Shown here: positions 50,131 to 61,596 of the stretch, piece by piece
Position numbering within the stretch: the first letter of the stretch is position 1
Layout of the letters: the number at the start of each line of letters is the position of its first letter
Source: Phallusia mammillata
Lineage: Eukaryota > Chordata > Ascidiacea > Phlebobranchia > Ascidiidae
Reading direction: 5' to 3'
Assembly (NCBI GenBank): GCA_003260075.1
Contig: QLIY01000145.1
Location: 1-64,000 of the forward strand
Length of the DNA: 64,000 bases
Made by a program: the position numbers and the translations under genes
Notes under the pieces: generated by a model
What the model was told of the DNA's origin: nothing
What the model saw: the letters and a program-made list of their open reading frames with translations, nothing else
Database searches by the model: none

Positions 50131-51902
50131 ATGTCAGCCAGCAGTATTGTCAGAGATCAAAAGGCCTCAGTTGGTTCTCCGTTTCAGTTTGTGCCTTGTA
50201 CCCCGAAATTACTGAGACCTAATGCAACTAACGCGCCGATTCTTGAAAACTTGTTTTCGCAACTCGTAACACCAGGTAAGTTGACGCCATTTTGTGCAAA
50301 TTTTAGTGAATTTGTGAAGTCAAATTTTTCAAAGTTTTTGTCAATTTAGTTGTAAGGCCCGTGTTTCTCAGTCTGTGTTGGTCTTAGACTATTGCCGTTT
50401 AAGCATTTGTAAGTGAAAGTATAATAATGAAAACGTTTTATGAAGTTGAAAACAGCGCTGGTATGCTTTTATGACCACACAGCATGATTCCTGCACATTT
50501 AGCAATGACCTCATATATACTACACGAAAAACAGTCATGCTTACGGACCGATTGTGCACTTTAAATGAACTGTAAAACTGTGTAACATGCAACAAAAATG
50601 ACACGGCGTTTGTCTTGCAAACCAACAATCTTATTTATTATTAAAACAATGACTTTGGTTGTGTTTACGTTTAAACAACAGCTAAAGATGTTTACGTTGA
50701 ACTAAGTTGCTCTTTAGCTCCACCACTGAAGCAAAATTATTAATGCCACAGAATTTATACTGGTTCTTTACAGCCGCGTTTTAGTCCCAGTCCATTAGTA
50801 GACGAAATTTTTATTGGCTGCTTGTTAATGGTAAAACGGGTGGTGTGGTATTGACTGGAAGCTTACGGAAATCGCATACTTATTTGTAAAGTTGTATGCA
50901 ACCCTTTATCAACTTAAGCCAACATTGTGACCAGTGGAGGGATTAAAAATTTTTGTCAGCCGGTTCTATCACAACAGTTATATTTTTCAGCCTGTTCTGT
51001 TACCAAAAGTCAATTGACAGTAACCAATAATGCTAACCGGTTCGCTGATCTCATAAAATTTCGTGAGACGGTTCTAGAGAACCGGTGCGAACCGGCTGAA
51101 TCCCATTTAGTGAGACGGTTCTATAGAACCGGTGCGAACCGGCTGAATCCCACCACTGATTCGCAACCCTTTATCAACTTTTATCATAGTTTCAGAACCT
51201 TCAACATCAAGTCTTCTGGAACAGAATGTACCGAGCACTCCAATTTCTCAAATTCCTCATACAAGCTCCCAAACCAGCAACAGTTTATCGTTTCAACAAC
51301 TACTAACTCCAGATTGGACACCGGTGGCATCCGTTATGGAGATTAAAGGTTGGTTAAAATTTTTTGTCTGGCAAGAAACAAAGATAACCTTATTTACCTT
51401 AGCGGATTCTGGTTTCTATTTTGTTTTGCAGAAAAACCCCTACCGCTCAGCAAAACGACAGCCACGTAAGCACGTAACCGTTTTTCAAATAAAATTACAT
51501 CACCTTTCCTTTTAATAAAGAGCACGTGGGCTTTACCTAAACATAACCTAATTATTCAGCCACATTTAAGAACGCTAGACACTGGCCTATACATTTAAGT
51601 AAGGTGACGGTTTTTCGCTGAAAACGGCGATTTAATTGTTTTTGATCCAGTTATATTATTCGTATGCAATCTCTTTTTTTTAGGACACAAAGTGTGAAGA
51701 AAACATCTGGTAAGTACTTGTAACACGAATCTAAATCTGACTAATTCATTCACCATTACAATATTCATTAGATGGAAATGACGGATTCCAGATTGTACCG
51801 GAATCGGGTTGTTCAAGTTTAACACCCGCCACTTCTAACACAAACAGTTGTAAAGAGTCGACCAATTCCGATGTGTTTGAGAATGAGCCGATTTGGGGTT
51901 GA
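50131..51902 (+). CDS. Unrecognised Ser/Thr-rich 162-aa protein, five exons
   Basis: Exons 50131-50275, 51196-51348, 51432-51465, 51684-51709 and 51772-51902 close in frame to 163 codons with TGA at 51900. Two exons are very short (34 and 26 nt). The product is rich in Ser, Thr, Pro, Asn and Gln, looks disordered and has several TP sites (PCTPK, LVTPE, PSTPI, LTPDWTP) that could be proline-directed kinase targets. It ends in an acidic-hydrophobic tail, SDVFENEPIWG, which could be a short binding motif. There is no known domain. A MITE with flanking direct repeats sits in intron 1. Confidence 0.75.
50898..51180. mobile_element. hAT-like MITE, family A (50932-51158), with an 18-bp direct repeat in its flanks
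   Basis: The element runs from CAGTGGAGGGATTAAAA to GAATCCCACCACTG. It has an internal tandem doubling of GAACCGGTGCGAACCGGCTG. GCAACCCTTTATCAACTT occurs at 50898-50915 and again at 51163-51180. The repeats stand 16 and 4 bp away from the ends, so this is not a simple target duplication. Confidence 0.7.
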
Positions 51903-52928
51903 CCCAAAACGGATTTAGGCATCAAATCTGTTCTTAGTCACTTCTTTAACAACAAGCCATCAACCAAGCCACAGGTCCGTGTTTGAAGACAATTACATCG
52001 TTGCTCCTACTATACAGCTTAATTCCCGAAGATGCCTGCAGTTTTTACGAATTACAGGGTATGTCTCATAAAGATTTCAGCAATTATTGATATCCTAATT
52101 TTTTATTTAATACCCAAACGTGCATTTTTTGTTCATGTGCAGACCAATTTACATAAAACCCTCGATCCAGTCTAAAGAAATCTGGGGGGGGGGGCATCGT
52201 TGCTCCTACTATACAGCTTAATTCCCGAAGATGCCAGCAGTTTTTACGAATTATAGGGTATGTCTCATAAAGATTTCTGCAATTATTGATTTCTTAATTT
52301 TTTATTTAATACCCAAACGTGCATTTTTTGTTCGTGTGCAGACCAATTTACATAAAACCCTCGATCCAGTCTAAAGAAATCTAGATCGAAATGCGAAATG
52401 TGTATCTTCTATCTTCAATATTATGACTATCTTCAGCCCTTGTGTATACAGATAACAACCTAAAACTACATTGTTCAGATACTTGAAGTGCATTAAACTA
52501 TTTTCTAATTGTTTACTGCAAAGAATCGTTTGAAGAATTTATTGAACGTGTATAAAAGTATGTCGTCGTCTTGGCAAAAACAAAACGCATCATTGTAAAA
52601 AAATATTTAAATAAACAACCCAGGATATATAATACAAAACACACAAAATAATGGAAACACGTATACACTGTTCTGAGGTAGCATAAATACAAGACGTTTT
52701 GTTACAATGTTGTCCGTCATTATTACCATAAAAAACGCATCCCAGCTCCTGTTTTACGTTGGTACAAAAATATATAATTTGGTCTTGCACCACACAGAAG
52801 GTGTTTTCATTTCAAAAACAGGATTTGTATTGAGATTTCAAACGATAAAAAACTTGGTGAATGAAGATTCTTGTTCTTAAAACCCTTTGCAATTCAGATT
52901 TGATTTAAACAAGGACCTTATACGTTTA
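51903..52928. other. Convergent intergenic region
   Basis: It lies between the 162-aa gene and the TRIM-like gene. It is mainly occupied by the duplication 51996-52383 and by AT-rich sequence expected to hold two 3' untranslated regions. Confidence 0.6.
51996..52383. repeat. Direct duplication around a G11 tract (52184-52194)
   Basis: Left 51996-52183 and right 52195-52383 are about 188-bp copies with scattered substitutions. Confidence 0.9.
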
Positions 52929-55900
52929 TCACCTTGTTTTCCACACCAGGTTTCTTGGTACTGGTAAACCAGTTAAAACTTGTAGTTTTCCCTGGCGCAG
53001 GGACAACAGTGGCCACACAGGCCTGTTAAAAAACGTCCTGAAAGTGTAAAGATGTCGCTTTTCGGCCGCCGTGCTTGCGTTGTAAAACGAGAGAACGCCT
53101 CTCTCGTAATCGAGAAAAATCCCAATCCGGATCACTTTGGTAGCATGGCTGGCGGCGTGCGATGGGACGAAGATGTATTCCTTGTGGTTTTTGTGAATAG
53201 CCGAGAACCTGTTGCACAATTAGTCAAATAAAAGAGTCTAAAAATACCAGCACCAGTCCCATTATTTTTTTAACATCTGTGACAAAATAATGGTATTTTT
53301 AAGCTAAAACTGCAATCTGTACACCCGTGAGCATAACTCTTGGCACATTGTTATTTCAGTTTAAAAACAGGATATACTCTTGTCACATGGATACACTACT
53401 GACAATTCTACATACTAAAGGCTTGTTAAATAACAGTGTAAACTTTTATATCAGTTGCTCCCACGCAGTCCGTTTAAAGTTACTCACTATCGCCACATAG
53501 CGGTAAATTACAAGTTAAAGCTCTTTCACCAAAACCCATTAAATTTACCACAATAACCAACCTGTCAGGGTAAGTGAGACATAAAGCCCATGAATTATGT
53601 TCATCAGCTAGCGTTCTGGTTCCTTGCATATGTTTGTAAGCAACACCGAGTCGATACTCCATGCTACGATTCACCGATACTTCCCAGTATTGCTTTCCCT
53701 GAATAAAAAGTCGTTAGTGTCCCATACTTTGGAATATACAGGTAAAGACTAAGCAAAATAATTTCGCGGTTTTCTATGGAATTAACCGGACGATTTTCTT
53801 AACAAATAGTTACAGTTGGATTTTCGATAATTGTGCAAATAAGTGGATTTACGACAAACCGGATTTGTCCCTAGTGAATCTTGACCAGTACAGGATGGAT
53901 TGGGCAATTAAATAAGTTATAGTCATCTCATCTTATGACATCATTTACACTTTCTAATGACATCTAAGTTATCAACAACAAAACATCAAAAGGATTTTTG
54001 TGATGAAAACAGTCTTAATGTATCTGCGGTGATATCTAACATATCTTTTACGTGGCAAGTTGTCCTACCTGTGTAATGGACGAATCTCCAAGAACAGTTG
54101 CGAACTGAGCTCTCTTCAATCTTCCATTTAGCCCGTTTATGTTGTTTAGTCCATACGGCTTCGTTTGATAGGGGTTTCTGCACAAAGAAAGTTATGCTGT
54201 ACTGACCACTTCTGAAGACCATGCTTCAAGATATGCCATTATCCTGATGAAGGCGTCTCATATGAGATGCCGAAACGTTGTTTTACATTAAAAATATGCT
54301 TGAAGAACAACAATTGTTAATACAGTATGCCTAGCAACAACTGCTTACTACAAACGAATTCGTTAGTTACATACCGGTTAATTGCATTCCTTTTGGGGAG
54401 ACTGGAAGTTAGCAAGCTTATAAAGATAAGAAAGGACCGGTCAATCAAATATTTCGGTTATTTGCCAAAAAATCTCGACAAATTAAATATGCGATTAATC
54501 AGATTCGGTTCAGAGCCAAAATTTGCGACACGTATAGAATCTTCAAGTTTTTTTCCGCTGAGACTGTTTGACAGTGTTTAATCTTACCCTCCAGCTAGAG
54601 ATGCCATAGAGGGATGACTTTGTTTCGTTGCAACGACTCCGTTTCTCTCTGATCCGATATATTCGACAGAGGAGTAGTTCGCTGCAACTCGCAATGCATT
54701 GTGGGCCGTGTTCGCGTCAAGCTTGAACGAAAACCGTTTCTTGATTTGCCTAAAATTTATTATTTTCCCAATAAAAAAATTGTTAAACGAACTGTACGAC
54801 GCAATATAGACTATGTGGTATTTTTTTGCAAAAAAACTAATATTTGAAAAATGACACTAGAATCAGTTTCAATATAATGGGATTTTTGTAGGATTTGCCT
54901 GTGGCAAAAACAAATTAAGAAGGTTAAAAAGATGAAGTGTATACAAATTAAAGTATGTCAGTCAATCCGTGCTTAAACGTGATGTTTTTGTTCCATATTG
55001 ATGCAACAGAGCAAAGTTGTGGAATTCCACATGTTTGTCTCTTTCTCACCTTGGGGTAATTCCATTCGAAATCACTACGTCATTTCCGTCAAACGTACTG
55101 TCGACTTCGCAGCCATTCAAGCGTATCTTCTCAATCTCGTCCTGCACCGCGTTCAAATCCAGGCTCGGTTTAGGGACTGTCCCGTGCAGAGGAAACCCAT
55201 CAGCGCCATCGCGTGGTGAAGATAACGCGCTCTCGGCTGTTGTGTGATCTTTGAAATCGCTGCAATATGCCGAAATATGTTAGTCTTTGGATGTCAAAGT
55301 TACAAAGTAAATATTCTTGTCAATAAAAATGGACACATATGTTTGTGAAAGAAACTGAATAAATGCCAAGCCATAGAAAGATCTACACTTTGAAAGATTT
55401 GCAAATGTGCTCCAGTAAATACGAGTGCAACGCTTATTTTTTTGCGTGGTGACAAATGTTGCTGTGCATGACAATACTGCGACCTTACTTTCATTTTATT
55501 CCCACACCAAAGTAATCACGTTGGCGTTGCAAATTAAATTCTTAAAAAAAAACTTTTAGTGTTTCAAATCTACAAATTGTTCTGGTGGGCGATAGGTCAG
55601 CAAAAATACAAGTTCTTAAAAAAACAACTAGAATTTTGTTTAGCATAACGCGAGTTAAATGACATTTTTTAAAACCTACAAATAGTGTTGGAAAACTTAG
55701 GTAGTAGGTCCACCGTAAGCTGTTTTTGAGAACCACTGACTATTAATCATTGGGCATTAACCTTTTCCTATCCCTACAGTTTTATCATCAACCCATCATG
55801 AGTAGTTTTAGAAACGCTGTCGCAACATTAGTCAGAAAAACCTGGAAAACATGACGCAGCCATTGTCTTAGCCGCATGACGTCATAACCACATACTTAAA

Positions 55901-58900
55901 GCTGGTAAGAAACGTTGTTTGTGACGTAACAAGGCTCTTTAGAGGGTCTTAATTATCCACTCCAATCTACCCGGGTGTTAAGTGCGAAAAGCTGGAATAG
56001 TTGTGTTTATCAGGACAAACCAATAAATGGTTATTTTCGTGTTAGCAAGGTGGGGGGGGGGACCCTTTAGAACGTCTTAATTATCCACTCCAATCTACCC
56101 GGGTGTTAAGTGCGAAAAAGCTGGAATAGTTCTGTTTATCAGGACAAACCAATAAATGGTTATTTTCGTGTTAGCAAGGTAAAGTAAGCTACTATTATAC
56201 AGGAATCAAAAAGTCAATTACAAACACGATTTATCGAAGTTATTAAAGGATACTTACACAATAGTGAGTCCGTTGTATTCCTGAAAAAAAAAACAAGTGT
56301 TAGTGACTACTTTTTTATTGACACATCCAAGGGTTTTCATTCCAAGATTACTTAAGTACGATCCAAAAGCAAAACTGTTGTAACATTGTTTTAAATGTAT
56401 ATATGTAAGGTAAATGCCTATCAAGACCATTTTGTCGGAAGATCCCACCTCTAGTGGGATTCGAACCACTGCAACTAAATTTACCTCCAGCATCTTCACG
56501 TCGTCTGCAGTTTTCAGAACAGCATCAATTTGTCCCCACGTGGTCTCCTGTTGATTCTGTATCCCATAGATGAGGTTGATCCGTTTCTGCTTCAGTTTAT
56601 TCAGCTCAGTGGCGACTTCTTCCTCTTTCTTCCGGATGCGCTGGATGACTTGCTCGAATTGTGCGTGGATTCGCTGCAGAGCCTCGTCATTGCTTGTCTG
56701 CAGGGAAATTGAAAACCAACCTAAATTACTATTTGATAAGAATCCAAGTAGCAGCAGATACTATAACTTAAACAGTGGCGTTGCTAAGGACCAAGTTGCA
56801 ATTGATTTTAAATGAAAAAATTGCCCCCAAAAATATTTGTTATAGCTTGAATAGTGATTTGGCAATATGGATTGTGGTCATGGTATAGGCTATCTACTTT
56901 ACTAGCTTGAACTGTAATTATTGCCCTGCTCTTGATTGGCTGCAGTTTTTACCAAAGCAGTTATAGATGTTCGTTTTTCGGAAAAATCATGTGAAGCAAT
57001 TTCTTTTAAACTTTGTTCTCAACAACTTTGCTTCAACACAACAATCGCAAATCCATCTCACTCTAGCGCCACATTGCGGATACATTGTGTTTGTTCCTTG
57101 ATCATCGACCAGCGAACAACACCAGCAGCTGATAAGTGGTGCTCATTCACCGAATAATAACTCAAGATGTCGATTCAAGTACAAGTGTGGAATACTTGTG
57201 AAAACTCTATATTTGGACGAGGCCTTGTTTGCCAACACAAACACTGAAGCTATTTTGGGAAAAGCGACTTTTAGAATTTGAACATCTTGCAAACGGTGGA
57301 AATGTGTCCAAGACTAAACTGTAGCCTTCTCAAAAATTGCGTTAAGGTTTTGGCCAAACTAAATTCAACAACGTGCAATGACGACTTGAAACAAGGCTTA
57401 ATATGCCAAAAACTTTGCGTTTAACGATTATCAAAAAATACAATAAACTATCAAGAAATTTAAATGCGTGACCTCTTAATGCTAAAGTACTTTTGATTTT
57501 AGTGTCAGTTTGAACCCTTAGTATTCATAAAGTGCTTTTCATAAATATAAAATTGGCTAAACTGGGAATTTAATTTTGACAACACTTAAAAGGCCACAAA
57601 CTACAAACAAATTTTTGATGTCACAAATATCTCAATATTTGTTAGGCAATTTGCAACACTTACACAGTGTTACAGCAAGTTAGTTAGGTCAAAACATTCG
57701 GCACCGCAATCGCCTTAAACTTATCCCGTTTAATTCCACACTCGTCCGCCACTTTGGGCGACAACAACGACAAACAATAAACAACAACTAGGAAAGTGTG
57801 AGTCCGGCTCTTCAGCCCCTCGAGTGACCAACTGGACACACAATGACCACGCGATACAAGTTGGATTAACATAGTTTTGGAAACTACAAAGTAGAGCCAG
57901 ACTCGATAGTATCCTATAACCTGGGTAGTTGATGTTCTATTTAATGATCTGTTACCATAGGCACCAGTATTAAAACAACTAAGTTACGGTGTATGTACTG
58001 TTTGTATTAATCCAGTCGTTGTTATGTCTGCGCTGTTATTGTTTTGATTTTCTGTAGGTTTTGGGCTTCACAACACTAGAAAACACAATCAATAATGACC
58101 GAAATAAAAAAAAACATCTTTTGAACAATCTTACTCACTGGCCAAGATAGCGGATTGTTTGACGCACCCCACTTGTGTTCACACGGTTGTGGGTTCTAAT
58201 CCACCCTGTGTCAATTGAGTTTTCTTAGTAAAAACTAAAGCGACATTGCTCCGTGCACCCAGCAGTAAATCCAGAACGAAATTAGTCACCAACACCCGAA
58301 TCATTGTGAGCATAACGCACTCAGGCGTTGCCCTCCCACCGAGGATAAAAATGAAAAAAATAAACTGACGCTAAAGACAATTTTACTCACCTCAACCGAT
58401 TTCCGTTTTGCTCTCATCTGAGAAATAGTGTTTTCAATTTTCCTCTTGCGTTCTGCTAAATTCACCTGCAAAAAATTGTTTGGTGTTCTTACTTTCTAGC
58501 AGTATAAGAAAAACTATGGGATATGATTGAAATGTGCATCAGAGATAAAATGCAAGCGCATTTTTATTCGTTTTTTTGACTTCAGTCCTGCAAAGTTTAT
58601 GTTGCAAACTGTTTACGATTCAGCGCAGTTGCAAGGAGGACTTATAAATCAGGAAACATGAAAAATTGCAGCACAAATAAATCCGAGTGTGAAGTCAGGC
58701 ACCAAGCCCGTTTTATTTAAACCGACCCGAAAACCAGTTCTGATCTTCAACTCAGAGGTACAACGCTTTAGGAATGCAATGCCAGACTTAGCAAAGCATA
58801 TGGTGAGATTCGAACCCACGAACGTAGGTTTTTCTTCCCAAAATCACTGTAAGATAAACTTAACTTACTCGTATCGATTCAGCTGCGACCGGGATTGGCG

Positions 58901-61596
58901 ACACATTATGGTCTTTATGTTTTTCGAAAGCACACTTGTAGCATACAGACTGTACACATGCAGCGCAGTACAACACCGCCTCTAGTGTCTCGCCTCCGCC
59001 ACGCCCGTCGTGGTTGGGACACACAGACATCATATACCGCGGACTGGATTGCTGAAACAAATTTTGTTTTTACCAGATTACCAGATTTGATCTTAATTCC
59101 TGCCTTAAGGAAGGTATGCAATGCACTGGCGCTAACGAATATTATTTTGCTGCAAAATTTCGCTGAAAAAAGTTTGCCCCCAGTGAGATATATTGAGGAT
59201 TGCCATCGTCCTGGAGCTCAATAAACAAAGATTGGAAACAGATTGGTATTTTTCTCCGAATAAAAGTAGATTTATTCGGGGGAAAAATTCATCTGAAATT
59301 ATGTAACCTTTGTGTCAAATAGTTTACGCCAAGAAAAATACCGAACCTTCCCACCAAAATTAACTTCCCAAGTAGCCTTAATTTAGATTCTTTACTGTGC
59401 TTATGTTATTTAACAACATCTTGCTTTGTGTTTTTTTGAATAAAAGTGGGTCTTTTATGATACACGGTAAATTAGAAAAACAACATGTAACGTTTTTGTA
59501 ACTCTGACAAAATAAGGCTTAACTTAGAATTATAGACAGAATGACTCCTCTCCAACTCTAACTAGCCACCGAGTGTAACTAATGGTAAGATTCACATCAA
59601 TGTATACTTTTAGAAATAAAACAAACATCTTCAAAGCTAAAGGTAACAATTGCTTAGCAAATTGATGCACAAGAGCACAACAATTGCGTTTACTTATGGC
59701 ACAAAATAATAAAATTTGTTAGATGCATCCGTCTAATTGTAAGCACTGCGGTATAAATCCGCTTACTCATGTATATGACATAGACCTAGTACGTTACTGA
59801 TCATCAAGAACGTGAATAAACAACAACTTTCACCAACTTACTTGTCCACCTATTTGTGGCAGGTTACTCTGCTTTTCGTTCGACTTCCGTTGATGTCTGA
59901 CGTTCCCCGGACATTTCACGTCACAAGGTAATTCCCCCAGCACGTTTGGGGGTGTGTCTTCGTCTAAAACCTCCATTTTTCCCTTGAAGAGATGCCGCTG
60001 GTTTCTCTTTAGCCCGGCTACCCCGTTAAGTTGGGTGGGAAGGGTGTAGCTTTTCTCTAAACTCCGACTCTTGCTGTTGTTGCTTTTGGTCGAATTAGCA
60101 GCTGCTGAAAACCCGAATGTAAGAATGTGTTTAGCAGAATGGTTATGGTTTTTTTACGTTACTAATTATTTACAAAATAACTTTTTTGACAAGATGAAAT
60201 TAAATGCTTTAACGTCACAATGTTGTTTCGGTAAATTTTTATCCGGTTTTCAAACAGTATTGTACAAATCACAAAATAGACAACTGTTATTCATTCAAAT
60301 CTAACTATTCCTGGAGCCCAAATCTAATAATCTCACTAGCACCAAAATAAAGGCAAGCTGCAAATTTTTAGCTTGTTACAATGCAAAATACGAAAGCCTA
60401 ACAGTTACTAATTGTGCTAAAACTAGCCCTAACACCACGCACGTCAATAACTACCTAGTCCTGGTGGGCTTTAAATTCGATCGATATCAAATATAATTCC
60501 AAACATCAAACATTTATTGCCACGTCCATATCACAGTAAGTCGAGTGGGGCACTGTTTGTGATATCACAATGTTCATTAAATGGCTCTTGTGACGGGTTT
60601 CGAGACATAAACTGTTGAATGGCCCTTCAGTGACCTCTTCAGCGATAGCACGTCAAAATTCAGAAACGCAAATTCCGAAAAGTTCACATTTCGTCTTGGA
60701 CTTGAAAAACCTATGATTTCTGCTTACATCCAAGCTTTGGTCAATATGTATTTGACTTTCAGACTCATGTCCAATGCCAATATCTAATTTGATCCATTTA
60801 TGGTTGATGACGTCACTAACATTGTTGGGTTTGATATGACGTCACGTCATGACGCATACACATCTTTAAGTATGTAACAAACAGTATTGGGCTGAGCTAG
60901 TGATCCTAAATTTCCAATACGTTTGTAATCTGTGACCTAAACAACTAAATTAGTTTGCTCCTATAGCAAGAGGCAAAGAACAACTAAGCAAATTGAAGCT
61001 AATAATATGTTTAGTACCGGTGGCTAAGGTGTTTTGTGACCCCAATCCCAAGATCTATAACACAACAACTCATCGACCTGTTGTAACCCCATATATTGAC
61101 CATTTTAACCCCACTTGGGTCCTTATACCTGATTACTTCCCTGGTCAAAACCTCGCACAATAATAAAGTTCAGAGGTAATAGAAATATATAGCTAAATCT
61201 AATTCAATATATATATATAGTAATGCTGATCAAGTAAGCGATTTCGTTACTCAATTTATTGAAAACGGTTCTAAAAAATATAGTATGAGTGCACAAAATC
61301 TGATGGTGCTTACTTGTAATTTTATTTTCCTGAGTCGTCTTGCTGTTAGCTTCTTCAACTTTATTCGTTTTATCCTTATCAGGGTCTGCTAAACCGATTT
61401 GACTTTTCCGTCGACCGTTCTTGCAACTGCACAAACAATTCAGCTCATCCGTCCACTTTGTACCACTTTTTCCGTTGCCCTTAGCAACGTCGTCCTTCTG
61501 CTTTACGCCTCCGTTAGCTGTGTCAGTTGCATGACCGTTCGGCAGGCTGACTTGGCAATGCGGGCACGATAATTTCACGTCCGTTGCGCCGGCCAT
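52929..61596 (-). CDS. TRIM-like B-box, coiled-coil, SPRY protein without canonical RING (11 exons, 645 aa)
   Basis: Exons are 61314-61596, 59842-60104, 58869-59051, 58391-58465, 56485-56697, 56258-56280, 55050-55259, 54588-54749, 54069-54177, 53562-53698 and 52929-53208; all phases fit. Residues 1-182 are polar and disordered with only scattered cysteines (CPHC near 11, CLCSC near 54) where a RING would be expected. Residues 193-230 form a B-box (C193, H196, C211, C214, C219, C222, H227, H230). A coiled coil covers about 244-340. A 23-nt exon follows, a size typical of TRIM genes. Residues about 418-640 form a PRY-SPRY (B30.2) domain with FKLDANTAH, YWEV at 511-514, RIGIFLDYERGVLSFYN and PVWPLL. 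Without a RING it probably acts as a scaffold or cytoskeletal adaptor rather than an E3 ligase. FSD1-like or TRIM class proteins are the closest idea. Confidence 0.85.
54243..54280 (+). repeat. CTGATGA...GAAACGTTG hairpin repeat
   Basis: CCTGATGAAGGCGTCTCATA and TGAGATGCCGAAACGTTG form an 8-bp stem with an AUAU loop. It lies in an intron of the TRIM-like gene and is the best preserved of the three copies. Confidence 0.55.
55930..56181. repeat. Direct duplication around a G10 tract (56052-56061)
   Basis: The segment ending GTTAGCAAGGT precedes the tract and recurs at 56062-56181 with single-base differences, in an intron of the TRIM-like gene. Confidence 0.9.
56440..56484 (-). mobile_element. 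tRNA-like SINE fragment beside a TRIM-like exon
   Basis: The reverse strand has box B GGTTCGAATCCCACTAG within a few bases of the donor of exon 56485-56697. Only the box B region is clear. Confidence 0.4.
58139..58345 (+). mobile_element. Second tRNA-derived SINE family
   Basis: It starts CTGGCCAAGATAGCGG (box A-like), has GTGGGTTCTAATCCACCC (box B-like), and a 130-bp unrelated tail ending near GAGGATAAAAATG. It is distinct in body sequence from the SINE at 25.5 kb and lies in a TRIM-like intron. Confidence 0.5.
60808..60844. promoter_or_regulatory. Two CREs in intron 1 of the TRIM-like gene
   Basis: Perfect TGACGTCA palindromes occur at 60808-60815 and 60837-60844, followed at once by a further CGTCATGACG. 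A third full site is upstream of the gene at 62427-62434. Confidence 0.35.

Noticed and set aside
54243..54280. Calling this an active hammerhead ribozyme
   Set aside because: The core departs from consensus by an inserted A and no cleavage site or stem III was found, so only a hairpin repeat is annotated.
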